Part shown: positions 1 to 9,626 of the stretch, one piece after another
Layout: the number at the start of each line of letters is the position of its first letter
Numbering within the stretch: position 1 is the stretch's first letter
NCBI RefSeq assembly: GCF_001949145.1
Contig: NW_019091459.1
Coordinates: forward strand, 469,326 to 533,325
DNA length: 64,000 bases
Source of the DNA: Acanthaster planci
Lineage: Eukaryota > Echinodermata > Asteroidea > Valvatida > Acanthasteridae
Direction: 5' to 3'
Position numbers and translations under genes: made by a program
Notes under the pieces: generated by a model
Databases searched by the model: none
Told to the model about the DNA's origin: nothing
Seen by the model: the letters and a program-made list of their open reading frames with translations, nothing else

Positions 1-118
1 AAGAGTGCCCCCCTTTCAGACTTTGGCAAGTATATTACTTGCTGAAGATCATATACCGATGCTTGGAACTTATCTGGGTTTGCAGTAGCTTGTTTTTTCT
101 TTTCTTTTTTTATCTCAC

Positions 119-1594
119 GGACGGCTCATTTTTCTTTCATGTGCCTCTCGTATTGGCTGTTCAGCACACATATTCCGCACAGGTCTTTTTTTTGGCTTAT
201 GGAATCTGAGCTTCAAGTCCCGAAGCACCTTTCCATAAAAACTTCTGGAAGCTTTTCTCTTGGGGTGCTCTGCCACATACAAATCATACATTTTATTAAC
301 GATTAAATCCGAGGATAGGTACTGAAAAGAGGAACTGGCACGACAGTAGTGTGACTCTGTTTTAGGAAACCGCTGCATGTGTCTCTCAACTTCATCTCTT
401 AGTTGTTTGTCTTTCAGTTTTGTCTGCCTGCCCCCTTGTCCTTCTTTCCCCATCGTGGAACACTGGCCAAGCTTTTTCACAACTGTCCTAACCTGTCGAT
501 CGGAAATTCCTACTGTATTAAGGAACACCAGTTTACAAACCTTGCACTTACTGTCACTTTTAGGCAAGTAAAAACGTGTAAATCTCTTCTTACGTGTGCT
601 TTCTTTTGGAGATTCAACTTTTATTTGTCTTGCAATCCACTCTCTATGAGCTTGAAGATTACTCAGAGAGAAAAATGCATTTCTGATAGACTGACAATCT
701 TCATCAGAAAACTAATTACACTGAAGTTTTCGGGCCATACAGAACAAAGATTAACATTTCGGTTTTTGTTTTGTTCTGCGCCCCGCAACATGCTTGTTTG
801 ATTTTTCAGTATGATGGGATTCGCCCCTGTTTTTCTTTTGTTTGACAGTTTTATTCCTTGCATGGTTAGTCTCTGTTGCAATTGAGGGTTCTAATTGTAT
901 TTTAATTTGCAGTTCCCCGTCCACAATGAAATCTTCTGGTTGTAATTGAACCTGTTGTGGTGGTGCATTTTTGACACCGTGGTCATTAGTGCAAATTATT
1001 GTTTCTTCTGACAGGGAAGTAGAAGAAAAACCGTCACATCTTTCATCTATTCTGGGAAGCAGATCTTCCACAGTCTCACTGTTGGCATCTAACACATTGG
1101 TACAAGCTTTCATTCCAGCATGACCCTCAAACATATCAAAGAGAAAACTTATGGGTACATCATCTGAGTTTGCCACTGGTGTCCTCGTCGTCATTTTCTG
1201 AAATCATGTAAAATACATAAATTCGGCATCATTTGATACATGAACTAAAACTCCCCAGTGATCAAGCCCAATTAATTATAAGTATCCATTAATTTATCAC
1301 ATTCACAAGTGAAACCAACAAAAGATTGGAAGGACACTAATCAGTATCTTCATGCCACTGTAGATATCATATATGTCATATAGACAAATGAAAAGTAATA
1401 CAAGTGAAAAAGTTACTTTAATAGGATTTAGACTCACCTGTACTCTCCTCAAAATTCAGAACCCGGCCCCTCCACCATGCCCGTCCCCATTTCATTTTGA
1501 CTGCTTTGTGCACATTAAGGAGAGGTTTGTATTTAAGATGTTCAGAGTACACAATATTCTGGCTTCCATCTGACCACTCTACAAGTACATCCAT
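119..1594 (-). CDS. Spliced gene, 3' end beyond window: Tudor/PWWP-like first exon plus 'ESHYC' domain; possibly a pseudogene
   Basis: I see three minus-strand coding blocks. Block 1 (1594-1438) starts at an ATG, has an acceptor 30 nt upstream at 1625 and a consensus donor (GTGAGTC) after 1438; it encodes 52 residues with 'LVEWSDGSQ' and 'VKMKWGRAWWRGRVL', a Tudor/PWWP/agenet-like beta-barrel pattern. Block 2 (1194-751) follows a 'tttcag' acceptor and is acidic then basic. Block 3 (711-119) contains 'CKVCKLVFLNTVGISDRQVR', 'ESHYCRASSSFQYLS' and 'LRFHKPKK', then a donor-like GTGAGATA at 118, so more exons should lie left of the window. Proteins with the ESHYC/FHKPKK pattern recur in animal genomes and look transposon-related (my recollection; no function known). 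Problems: block 1 ends in phase 1 while block 2 is open in phase 0, and two in-frame stops (751-753, 712-714) separate blocks 2 and 3. Either a small intron is misplaced by me or the gene is decaying. Confidence 0.55.
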
Positions 1595-1624
1595 GGCAGA
1601 ACAAAAAAGTGTTGACTATTAGTC

Positions 1625-2279
1625 CTGTAACATAAAAGAAACATATGTAGCCTGTGTATTAATCAAGGTCCCCTCAACCAAGGTTAAATTGAAATAACTG
1701 TTTAATGCCAATTTCATTCAGAATTGTGTAGTTCATACTACCTACGCCATGGACTCTCAATGAACAGTGTTTACCCAAAAGTAATGTCTACGATTAGAAC
1801 TACATGGACGTTTGGCCAAACCTACAATACAGGTTAAAAGAAATAGCTTTGAATGTTATAGGAAAAAGGGACAAATAGACCTAATCTAAAGAGCTGATTT
1901 GGCCAACGTCCTAATCTAGGCTACAGCTTCACATGACTCTCATATAATTTTTGACTAATACATGCAGGCCTGCACACATTTCCGTTAGATGGCCACGACA
2001 AAGGATGTGTAGGATGTTTGTGCAAATATAAAAAGACCTCTAAATAACAGTGACTGAACTAATCTAGGCTTGCAGCAGGCATGGAAGGCCTGACCTATGT
2101 GTACGTTAGGCTAGTCCTATTCACTGCTTACATTCTTCCTGCATAATGCGGGTAGGCCTGGCTTATCAGGTGATTGCCTGTCGCCATACTCAAAGCCATG
2201 CTAAAGAACAAAATCTACTCAAACAAGCTGAAGTCTAGGGCCAATGAGTTAATCGTTTAATAGAAAAGTCTACTTACGG
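1625..2279 (-). other. Putative first intron of the Tudor-like gene
   Basis: Runs from the donor at 2279 to the acceptor at 1625 on the minus strand. I see no long ORF, repeat or RNA gene in it. Confidence 0.3.
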
Positions 2280-2375
2280 GAAACTCGTTCGCATGCAGTG
2301 ACGGTTTGCTGGAGGGACTAAACAGTCTGATAGTTTAAGCGACGCATAGCGACGCCGCCATTTTGAATGTCGTTT
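2280..2375 (-). promoter_or_regulatory. Putative promoter and non-coding first exon of the Tudor-like gene
   Basis: On the minus strand a 'AAAATGGCGGCGTCGC' block (about 2365-2350) resembles the YY1-type motif often found at TATA-less animal promoters. About 70 nt downstream there is a good splice donor, CCC|GTAAGTAG, at about 2279. The next recognised minus-strand acceptor is at 1625, just before the ATG at 1594. This fits a short 5'UTR exon. The start site is an inference; no transcript evidence is available. Confidence 0.4.
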
Positions 2376-2950
2376 ACTTTGGGCCTACGTACGTGTACAT
2401 AAAAGTAACAAAGAAGATCGTTTACCCAGACACCTTATATACACAAGTGAGGCCAGACACCAGACCATAGTCAGAACCAGAACAAAAACGAATGAAAAAA
2501 AATATGAAAATGACAAAAAAATTTCAACAAACCAAAAATGAGAAAAAGCCACACTATCATATGTGTGAGGAAAGAATGATAACTAAAAAACACAAAGTTG
2601 AAATATCTTAGAAAAACGCCATACTAAAACTTTTTTCTATACCGTTGTAATAGGTCACTTCGTCGTGGCCTTTGTTTTGTGTTTCAAATACATTCTGGGG
2701 GACTCGTGCATGTTGTGACAGTTTAGCATAGCGTTCGGCATCATTTCCTGTTTTCACGAAGTGACTCATCGCAAAATGTCACATTGTCGAATTTTGATTG
2801 GAGCTTGTGGAATATGTGCTGAAATTGTTAATTCAAATAATTAATTAAAAACACACAAATTTTGTCTAAAACTTTAACAAAATGAAAATATAAAAACCAT
2901 TCGTGTAAACATCACAATTTCGACAAAAATGAGATAGGTCACTTCGTGGT
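2376..2950. other. AT-rich non-coding stretch with three copies of a 'TCACTTCGT' motif
   Basis: No credible ORF. A motif 'AGGTCACTTCGT' occurs at about 2655 and 2938 on the plus strand and a related 'AGTCACTTCGTG' at about 2753-2765 on the minus strand. The last copy ends immediately before a DNA polymerase B fragment, so this block may be an insertion into, or the broken edge of, the Polinton element. Confidence 0.3.
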
Positions 2951-2962
2951 GCGATCAACGAT

Positions 2963-3154
2963 TTGTGGAAATGTATAGAATTAAAACAAAAATTTAATAA
3001 GCCCATTTACTGCGGCGTGATCTTGCTCGACCTATCCAAAACGTTAATGTATGATTTCTGTTACAATACGTTAAAAGCTGATTTTGGTTCAAATGTGTGT
3101 CTTTTATTCACTGATACTGATTCTTTATTAGTCCAATTCAAACCGACAATTTGA
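2963..3154 (+). pseudogene. Polinton protein-primed DNA polymerase B, fragment carrying the YxDTDS-type motif
   Basis: A 63-codon open stretch reads 'KPIYCGVILLDLSKTLMYDF' followed by 'FTDTDSLLVQF'. The latter is motif C of family B DNA polymerases (two metal-binding aspartates; here Phe replaces the usual Tyr). The former is the conserved block found just upstream in Polinton/Maverick and related protein-primed polymerases. A full polymerase is about 1000 residues, so this is a small relic, cut on the left by unrelated sequence near 2950 and stopped at 3154. The orientation is opposite to the polymerase N-terminal relic at 12670-12972, so the element has been rearranged or two copies are present. 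Confidence 0.8.
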
Positions 3155-3287
3155 ACAAGTGTGAGAACTAAATCAGTGCAAAGCCAAACACACACATTTA
3201 TCTTAATAAAATAATTTATTACCTATTTACAGTCCCAAGGTTCACCCTCTCATAGTTTTGTACAATTCCTTAAATGAGGATATTCAT
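3155..3287. other. Short AT-rich stretch, nothing recognised
   Basis: Lies between the polymerase relic and the assembly gap. No ORF or repeat stands out. Confidence 0.3.
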
Positions 3288-3855
3288 NNNNNNNNNNNNN
3301 NNNNNNNNNNNNNNNNNNNNNNNNNNNNNNNNNNNNNNNNNNNNNNNNNNNNNNNNNNNNNNNNNNNNNNNNNNNNNNNNNNNNNNNNNNNNNNNNNNNN
3401 NNNNNNNNNNNNNNNNNNNNNNNNNNNNNNNNNNNNNNNNNNNNNNNNNNNNNNNNNNNNNNNNNNNNNNNNNNNNNNNNNNNNNNNNNNNNNNNNNNNN
3501 NNNNNNNNNNNNNNNNNNNNNNNNNNNNNNNNNNNNNNNNNNNNNNNNNNNNNNNNNNNNNNNNNNNNNNNNNNNNNNNNNNNNNNNNNNNNNNNNNNNN
3601 NNNNNNNNNNNNNNNNNNNNNNNNNNNNNNNNNNNNNNNNNNNNNNNNNNNNNNNNNNNNNNNNNNNNNNNNNNNNNNNNNNNNNNNNNNNNNNNNNNNN
3701 NNNNNNNNNNNNNNNNNNNNNNNNNNNNNNNNNNNNNNNNNNNNNNNNNNNNNNNNNNNNNNNNNNNNNNNNNNNNNNNNNNNNNNNNNNNNNNNNNNNN
3801 NNNNNNNNNNNNNNNNNNNNNNNNNNNNNNNNNNNNNNNNNNNNNNNNNNNNNNN
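3288..3855. other. Assembly gap (run of N)
   Basis: 568 consecutive undetermined bases. The gap sits beside a satellite-like repeat and a Polinton relic, typical places for assembly failure. Continuity of anything across it cannot be assumed. Confidence 0.99.
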
Positions 3856-3916
3856 AAAGCCACCAAGGCTACTTACAAGTTCAGGAGAAAATATTCATCC
3901 GACACTAAGGGTAAAC

Positions 3917-4152
3917 AATGCCACACAGGCTAAATGGTGCCACACAGCCTATAGTGCCGCACAGGCTAAATAGTGCCACACAGGCCAAATAATGCCACAC
4001 AGGCTAAATAGTGCCACACAGGCTATAGTGTCATAAACAGTGCCACACAGGATCATCGAGTGGAAGAAGCGAACGGTGCATTTCACTTATCACCCGAAAG
4101 AGGGCGCTATAACAGTTTTACGCCGCTACAAATAGTGCCGCACAGGCTAAAC
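3917..4152. repeat. Degenerate tandem repeat, unit 'gtgccacacaggctaaata' (about 19 bp)
   Basis: The core GCCACACAGGC or GCCGCACAGGC recurs about seven times between 3917 and 4050 with spacers such as 'taaatagt' and 'tatagt'; a stray copy lies near 4135-4152. Units vary in length and base content, as in a minisatellite. It directly follows the assembly gap, so the true array may be longer. Confidence 0.85.
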
Positions 4153-5050
4153 TATAAAACCAAGCCTTTAATACAATGAGACATAACAGTTTATTTTGGT
4201 CTGCATGGGCCTCGGACGTCTACGGCAGTCGTAGCGCTCCGCCAAACAGCTAGCGACGCCCTCACTAGACACAGTACAGAACAGTGGAGAGCATCTTGGC
4301 CGGATCCAAGGTAGTAAAACTGCCATAAGGTAGGGCTCTAGTTTGTGGCTTCACGGTTGCATGCAGTCAGTCACCAGTTCCAGGGTCATTTGACGGTCCG
4401 CTCAGAATGGGGAAAAGATGTATAAGCTGACAAAGTATGGCAACCCCAAAAGAGCACAAGGCCCTTAGCTTAAATTACTCTTGTTGGATTGGAGAGCCTG
4501 ACCACTGGTGTTAATATGCTTTACAGCAAGACAAGTGACTGACCATGGGTAGCACATCTTCACTCTATATACACCGCACTCCCCCACACTCCAGTGCACC
4601 CAACGAAAAGACCACACCCAACTGAAACATCCCAACTGCTTGTACTTACCATTTAAATGCAAAGTCCACAATCTTGAGCCCCAAGCACCTTTTGTTAAAT
4701 GCAAATCAATGACATCACACACTGAAATGAATATTTAAATCAAGCAACTTCTCTTGTTGCAGCCAAAATTGGGAAACTCAATAAAACTCTACATGAAAGA
4801 AAAATAAAAGTTGTCCTTTTAAACACTGTAATTGGCTGAGATGTGAAAACAAGTACTTACGCAAAAAGTGTAAATTATTTGACTTTAGTAATTACCCTCC
4901 TGATCAAATTACGACCTCAAAAACAAAACAGTCATCGGTAAAATGAAGGACAAATTTGGGGGCTAAACAATTTCAGAAGTCATTTGCATACGTCCAAAAA
5001 TGTACTCGATTTTAACGGATCGGCAAAATTTGAAAAAAGGCGAAAGGCGT
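4153..5050. other. Gene-free stretch between satellite and integrase relic
   Basis: No ORF with recognisable content. It becomes AT-rich towards 5000, where the Polinton-like sequence begins. Confidence 0.3.
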
Positions 5051-5059
5051 GACGAAAGT

Positions 5060-5440
5060 AGTCACCCAAAAATGGCTAAGCCATGATTCGTATAAAAGTC
5101 GCCTTTAAATTCCGATCCCAAGTCTACCATTATAAATTTTGGTCAAGTAAAAGGCGATCTCTTGTAAATTTTGCTCGGCAGTTTTACCTGTCAAAGGTTT
5201 TGCCTCTTTATACCGCAAACCGACGTCTACTACGGTCAAAGCGTATTTAAACGTTTTTCTTTTAACTCGATCCCAGGGTAAATATAATATATCCATTTTG
5301 TGTGCGTAATTGGGTTCGACTGATTTTGACTGTAAAGTCATTGGTCTCGGTACGTATGTAGGTGCAGGTAAATAAATTTGCTAAACGGCTTGCTTTTTTA
5401 GCTAGTTTCGCACAGTTAACTTGTCTGCACCCGTCTTTTC
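5060..5440 (-). pseudogene. Polinton/Maverick retroviral-type (DDE) integrase, frameshifted remnant
   Basis: The minus strand, 5341-5105, encodes 'MDILYLPWDRVKRKTFKYAL' and 'TVVDVGLRYKEAKPLTGKTA', the start of an RNase H-fold integrase core. The 'MDILYLP' aspartate sits where the first catalytic Asp is expected. Just downstream a second frame reads 'VDLGSEFKGDFY', matching the block around the second catalytic Asp, so a frameshift lies near 5120. No third catalytic glutamate is found. Upstream, 5440-5342 contributes fragments of the N-terminal part in two frames ('LPAPTYVPRP' is visible). In Polintons this enzyme inserts the element's DNA into the host chromosome. This copy cannot be active. 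Confidence 0.85.
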
Positions 5441-5523
5441 GTGTAAATGATCGTGTAAAACAACTTTGAAAATTCTTGGTCAATTTTAAAATATTAGTTG
5501 TTTAAGTTAATCAAATCGATACG

Positions 5524-5921
5524 CTAAAAACCGACTACAGCAGTCCCGGATATAATCCATATAAATTTGCGAATTTGTTGATCCTGGGACGGTACGTAAA
5601 AATCTGATAATTTAGGTTCTGATGGTGAAGGCGTAACTTGCTTACCTGTTAATTCGGCGTAGGCCCCTAACGCTTCGTCCACGTTTACAAATGTTTGCTG
5701 GCTAGCGCGTTCTTGTCGCATTCGTTCGTTTAAAAAGTCTAACATATGTACGCGATTTGGCTCCCAAGATTCTTTCGCTTGCTCCAGTAGCTTAGGGCTA
5801 AATCGTGATGCCCCCGTACGTCAACTTTATTTTTTGATAGACTGCTAAACAAAAATTTTGAACATGTGAACGCTAACGCATTTACTCTCGTTCCTCCCAT
5901 CATCATTAAAGCACTCACCAT
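5524..5921 (-). pseudogene. Polinton-type small conserved protein of unknown role, frameshifted
   Basis: Two minus-strand open segments belong to one protein: 5921-5739 begins 'MVSALMMMGGTRVNALAF' and 5745-5524 contains 'MLDFLNERMRQERASQQTF' and 'ELTGKQV...SDFYVPSQDQ', ending in a hydrophobic 'WIISGTAVVGF' tail. The reading frame changes near 5770-5800. I have the impression that proteins of this make-up accompany animal Polinton/adintovirus cores as possible virion or membrane-associated components, but no function is established and I could not check it. It lies between the integrase relic and the capsid/ATPase relics, transcribed with the integrase. Confidence 0.6.
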
Positions 5922-5946
5922 TTTTTAAAATATATAATTTAAAAAT

Positions 5947-6063
5947 ATGAATAGCAAAATTAAAAATCAACTAGTAGAAATTCAGGCCGACCAAACGGAT
6001 ATCCAAGGCATGCTAGGCGACATACGCGCGGATATCGATCATATTGGTGACATGGTTTTATAA
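5947..6063 (+). CDS. Small 38-codon ORF in the Polinton element
   Basis: ATG at 5947, TAA at 6061-6063; begins 'MNSKIKNQLVEIQADQTDIQ', with the charged heptad-like character of a short coiled coil. It starts about 25 nt beyond the divergent minus-strand gene, as expected for compact virus-like gene packing. No family recognised. Short length means chance occurrence is possible. Confidence 0.4.
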   Translation: MNSKIKNQLVEIQADQTDIQGMLGDIRADIDHIGDMVL

Positions 6064-6070
6064 ATTCAAA

Positions 6071-6220
6071 ATGAAACGCTTAGAAAGCGAAATAACTTAA
6101 TCTATTTTTTTTGCATCCGGTGTATCGTTTATCGCGCTATCCTTCCTGTTTAAACATTTTTACGTAAATTCAAAATCGTACATATTAAGAAAATGTCAGA
6201 ACAATACACTAAAAAGCTAA
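6071..6220 (+). pseudogene. Small single-TM protein relic, one in-frame stop
   Basis: ATG at 6071, nine codons, a TAA at 6098-6100, then the same frame continues with 'ASGVSFIALSFLFKHFYV', a typical membrane helix, to a stop at 6218-6220. It overlaps the next ORF. Small membrane proteins are common in Polintons, but the identity is unknown. Confidence 0.4.
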
Positions 6221-6366
6221 GCCCAAGTCGCAGACTCAAAGTACCTCGCCCGATCAAAGGTGAAAGAAGGGAAATAACCATTACGCATAACCAGAGCACA
6301 ACAGCTGCAAGTCACCTGTTGAACGTAAAATTTCCCGCTTTAGGCACGGGAGACGTTAGGCGTTAA
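6193..6366 (+). pseudogene. Putative Polinton capsid protein, N-terminal fragment only
   Basis: A 57-codon ORF from ATG 6193 has a basic leader ('KKLSPSRRLKVPRPIKGERR') followed by 'NQSTTAASHLLNVKFPALG'. The pattern of a polar/proline-rich leader leading into a 'VKFPxLG' beta strand resembles the start of the double jelly-roll major capsid protein of Polintons. A full protein would be several hundred residues; here the match ends at 'GTGDV' followed by a stop, so more than 80% is missing. This is inferred from family resemblance. Confidence 0.5.
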
Positions 6367-6380
6367 AAATTCTTTGTCCC

Positions 6381-6811
6381 ATGCTGTCTAAAAATAAAAC
6401 TAATTTGGAGCGTTTGTGGATCTATGCCGATGATAACGTTTATTTATGCGACTTGGACCGTGAAAATTTAGAATTAAACGAGGTAATTAAACTTTACCAA
6501 AAGTATTTGACGGGGTAAATACGTTGTTAATCATAGACGACTGCGCCTCAGATCAGTTTATTAAGTATTGCAAGAAATCTAAAGGAAGCAGTACGTGTGC
6601 CCTGAATAAAATGGCCTTCAGCGGTAGATACTTTAACCATTCATGCTGGCTTTTAACTCAGAAATACAACTTGATATTAAAAGACAACAGAGAAAACACG
6701 GCGTGGACAGCTTTAATTCATTGCAAAGATCGAAATAGCTTTGATCAGTGTTTAGACTAGAATGACGTCGTGCCCGATTTTGAATGGGAACGATTAAAAA
6801 CAATAACGTGA
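6381..6811 (+). pseudogene. Polinton FtsK/HerA-type (A32-like) DNA-packaging ATPase, broken remnant
   Basis: After a frameshift near 6515, the frame 6524-6760 reads 'LLIIDDCASDQFIKY', the Walker B region (hydrophobic strand plus DD), then 'MAFSGRYFNHSCWLLTQKYN' and 'WTALIHCKDRNSFDQC', the conserved arginine-finger and sensor blocks of Polinton packaging ATPases. A TAG (6758-6760) interrupts it, and the same frame continues 17 codons to 6811. The short upstream piece 6381-6515 is in another frame. The Walker A P-loop is not visible, so the N-terminal half is deleted. In an intact element this enzyme would pump DNA into the capsid. Confidence 0.8.
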
Positions 6812-6910
6812 TGTGAAGTTCAGTAAAATAATTTTAAACACTGAACCGCCTGTAAATTATTTTATTCAATAAAAATGATAAAATGTATTACTGTAATATT
6901 ACATTTTAAA

Positions 6911-7510
6911 ATGAAGAATAAATTGTGTAACCGATGTCATAAATTAAAAGACCTGGATTCGTTTAAAGCTAAAGACAGTGGCAAAATATTTATTGCCTGT
7001 AACGCGACGGCAAAAATTTCTAATGACCGGTACAAATACATTCATGATAAACAAAAATCCCAATGCTTCAAATGCGGTGGATATTCAATTTGTGAACATG
7101 GAAAACGGAGAAACAAATGCGTCGAATACGGTGGATCTTCTATTTGTGAACATGGCAAAGAAAAAAAACTATGCGTCAAATGTGGTAGATTTTCTATTTG
7201 TAAACATGGCAAACGACGAAACAGATGCGTCAAATGAGGAGGATCATCTATTTGCAAGCATAGAAAACGAAGCAAAGACTGTAAATTGTGCAATGACCCA
7301 ATTAAAGTTACAATAAATGGATGGATTCGCGATTGCCGGCATGCAGACAAGAGACATAACCGATTTGACAATGTATTCTTATTTACGACACTTATGGGAA
7401 TGTGCCGAAAGGAAAGGCCTGATCCCCTTCCTTTGTCGGGGGGAGTCACCAGATTATTTAGGGCCAACTTAAGAGAAGCCATTTCGTACTCACTAATTTC
7501 TGCCGTTTGA
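6911..7510 (+). pseudogene. Polinton Cys/His-rich protein with CEHGK zinc-binding repeats and HNH-like C-terminus
   Basis: From ATG 6911 the frame has 'LCNRCHKLKDLDSF', then three or four repeats of the form CxKCGGxSICEHGKRRNKC (about 18 residues each). An in-frame TGA lies at 7235-7237, but the same frame continues with a further repeat and 'CNDPIKVTINGWIRDCRHAD', the transition into an HNH-nuclease-like domain as found in Polinton and large-DNA-virus proteins. The domain then degenerates and ends at 7508-7510. Zinc-finger repeats plus a nuclease suggest DNA binding or cutting; the role is not established. One nonsense mutation and loss of the nuclease core make it a pseudogene. Confidence 0.75.
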
Positions 7511-7865
7511 CATAAATAGCTGTAAATGGTTGTTGAAAATGCTCATTAGTTGCCCATTATTCCAGAAACCCAGTGTAAGCCCAAGTCGGGCCGCACCTTG
7601 TGGAAATTGCTGTCCGATCCCAGCGTTTGATGGCTGGCCCAAAGCATGCTGGAGTAAATCCTTGCTAAATTGTTCATGAAAGTTAGGTATTTTTGCATTC
7701 TGCCAGTTGTAATTGCTGTTTGAATTTGCATATCGAAGGCTTTTTACCGAGCAGGTACATTCCAAAATTAATTTACCGCTCCATGTGCTTTGGGCGGAAA
7801 CAAATGCTGATATGATAATTGCTTTTCATACAATTTTGCTGATAGCTCTATGTATTTGCTGATAT
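7511..7865. other. Non-coding stretch between HNH relic and motif array
   Basis: No gene recognised. The Polinton homology fades out near 7400, which I take as a rearrangement or deletion edge. Confidence 0.3.
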
Positions 7866-8170
7866 GAGTTGCTGTTCCGCGTCACCAGGCTCGGGCGGGA
7901 ACAATTGCTGACATTTGCTGATTGCCATAGTACCGGTACTTTTGCTGATATGTTCTGCTGTTCTGCGTCACCAAGCTCGGGCGGGAACAATCTCTGTAAT
8001 TTTTGCTGAATAGCTACACTTTGCTTGAAACGCAATGTAAGATATACTTGCAGTTCTGCGTCACCAGCTTCGGGCGGGAACTATTTCCATATATGGCTGT
8101 GTAGCTATACTTTGATGGTGCGCAATGTAATTTTTGCAGTTCCACGTCACCAGCTTCGGGCGGGAACAAC
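7866..8170. repeat. Tandem array, about 90-bp unit with a 'GCGTCACC..GCTCGGGCGGGAAC' core
   Basis: A GC-rich core, gcgtcaccaRgctcgggcggg or gcgtcaccagcttcgggcggg, occurs four times (about 7880, 7965, 8060, 8145) at roughly 85-95 bp spacing in otherwise AT-rich DNA. Two complete cores recur in opposite orientation in the arm at 10976-11282. Evenly spaced GC-rich cores next to an inverted repeat suggest binding or terminal sites of the element, which is an inference. Confidence 0.75.
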
Positions 8171-8285
8171 CTGAACTGTGTCAAGTTCAATAAACGGCTG
8201 CTCAAGCCAATCGACACAAAAGTTAGAATGCGAGTGTCCGCCTGTCCATGAGTTCAGTTTTCTGGTCCTATGCATGCGGGGATAA
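7982..8285 (+). repeat. Left arm of a 305-bp inverted repeat
   Basis: This segment is the reverse complement of 10976-11282, with roughly nine in ten bases identical by eye. The inner end is at 'gcatgcggggata' (8272-8284); the outer end matches as far as 'cgggaacaatctctg' (7982). Left of it the tandem array continues with two more units that the right arm lacks. Confidence 0.9.
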
Positions 8286-8401
8286 TCGATTAAATAATTC
8301 AATAGGTCACATTAAATCAAATTGCGTTCTTTGCTGCTACTCGCCGATTCAACAGTCGATGCAAAATCACCCGAACGGAATCCTAACGTAAACGATCACT
8401 T

Positions 8402-8868
8402 ATGCTCAATCGTAGCATTGGGGGGAACATACAAAAATACCTCGGCAAAGAATTTACAATAAAAGAAATTGAAACCCTAACTCCACAAGAAAAGGAGAAA
8501 TTATTCGAAATATACGAAGCACGTTTTGAAAAAGAAATCGTAAACACACTGGGCAGCGCGGTCCTGAGTTTATTAGGAATTGCCACGCCTGACGATTTCC
8601 TCGGTTTCAACATCGATTTAAATTCCAAAGAAGATTTGACGAAAATCTCAATAACGATCCGATTATAAATCAAACAATGAGCCATCTCTTAAGCGAACGT
8701 TACTATAAATACGGGGTCTATTTATTGCCGCTAGTAGCAACGTTAATTACGACTAAACATTTATCCATAAACGAAAATAAGTCTATTATAAAAGAAGATG
8801 TCAACCGAAGAACAAACGTCAGCACCAGCACCGAGACCAGCCAAGACCCCGGTTCAAACAGTGACTAA
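8402..8868 (+). pseudogene. Polinton-like protein with C-terminal hydrophobic segment, frameshifted
   Basis: Segment 8402-8668 contains 'ARFEKEIVNTLGSAVLSLLG' and 'IATPDDFLGFNIDL'; a frame change near 8640 joins it to 8650-8868 with 'DPIINQTMSHLL', 'YYKYGVYLLPLVATLI' and a polar tail. Both segments are amphipathic or hydrophobic and look like one ancestral protein, perhaps membrane-associated. It is the first gene inside the inverted-repeat-flanked segment. A family name cannot be assigned. Confidence 0.5.
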
Positions 8869-9063
8869 ATTAAAAATCCTAAACGCGTGGAGCAGGATAA
8901 AAAATTAGCCGAGCACAACAAGAAAATGAAGCAGCAACTCGCAAAGATGAAATTAGGCAAAGCGAGTGAAACGAGCTCGGAAAATAAAATTTATAAAACG
9001 GTTTCAGGAAACAAAAATTTAATTTTAGGCAACTTGGCAATTGGCGCGCTCGCCGTCTTTTAA
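8802..9063 (+). pseudogene. Polinton-like basic/coiled-coil protein with C-terminal TM, frameshifted
   Basis: ATG at 8802 opens a Pro/Ala/Thr-rich leader ('MSTEEQTSAPAPRPAKTP'). Near 8870 the frame changes to 'KNPKRVEQDKKLAEHNKKMK', a highly charged helical stretch, ending with a hydrophobic 'LILGNLAIGALAVF' tail and a stop at 9061-9063. A 'KNPKRV..K.LAE' block followed by a membrane helix is, in my recollection, recurrent in animal Polintons. The role is unknown. It overlaps the end of the preceding gene in another frame. Confidence 0.55.
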
Positions 9064-9098
9064 ATTTTGAAAAATAAGTCGAAAGCGCCTGAGAAAGT

Positions 9099-9608
9099 TC
9101 AACCATAACCAAAAGTCCAAAGCACCACACACGCGCCAGAAACTTTAGACATGGAATAAATTTGAAACGCGGTATATATTAAATTATTCTTCTGCTCTTT
9201 CATTGACTTGCCGTTTGACTTGCCGTTCGATATACTTTCTTTCAATTCTGTAGTCGTATTTGACCTAATCTTTTCTTTCATCTCGTTAAACTTTTTCAGC
9301 TCGGATAAAATCAATACGACTTCTCCTTGGGATATGTCGCCGTCCTCGATCGTGTGCGAGACGTATTTCTCGATCGTGCTTAATTTGGCATCGGGAAGCA
9401 CGCAGATGTCGTCGTGTTTTTTGGTTTTATGGACCATCGGCGACCGGCGTATTTTAACAGTTTTAACAGCCTTCCGTTTAATCTTTTTGTAAATGGCCTC
9501 GCGCGCGCCGCGTTCTCTTCGAATCTGCGATTTAATTTGTTCGATCTTTGACCCCGTTTGATACCCAGTTCAATCTGGGGAAATATTTGAATCGTCGTTT
9601 GTCGTCAT
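9099..9608 (-). pseudogene. Polinton-associated 'KTKKHD' protein, one nonsense mutation
   Basis: ATG at 9608 (minus strand) is followed after 12 codons by an in-frame TGA; the same frame then runs open to 9099. It contains 'RRERGAREAIYKKIKRK' and 'MVHKTKKHDDICVLPDAKLS', then 'TIEDGDISQGEVVLILSELK', a helical segment resembling an EF-hand-like or helical bundle layout. The KTKKHD...DISxxE arrangement recurs in element-encoded proteins of many animals (recalled, not checked) with no known function. It is convergent with the plus-strand genes on its left. Confidence 0.55.
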
Positions 9609-9626
9609 CTTTTTAAAATATAAATT

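Noticed and set aside
3917-4152. CRISPR array
   Set aside because: Units are degenerate, spacers are only a few bases and not unique, and the genome is eukaryotic.
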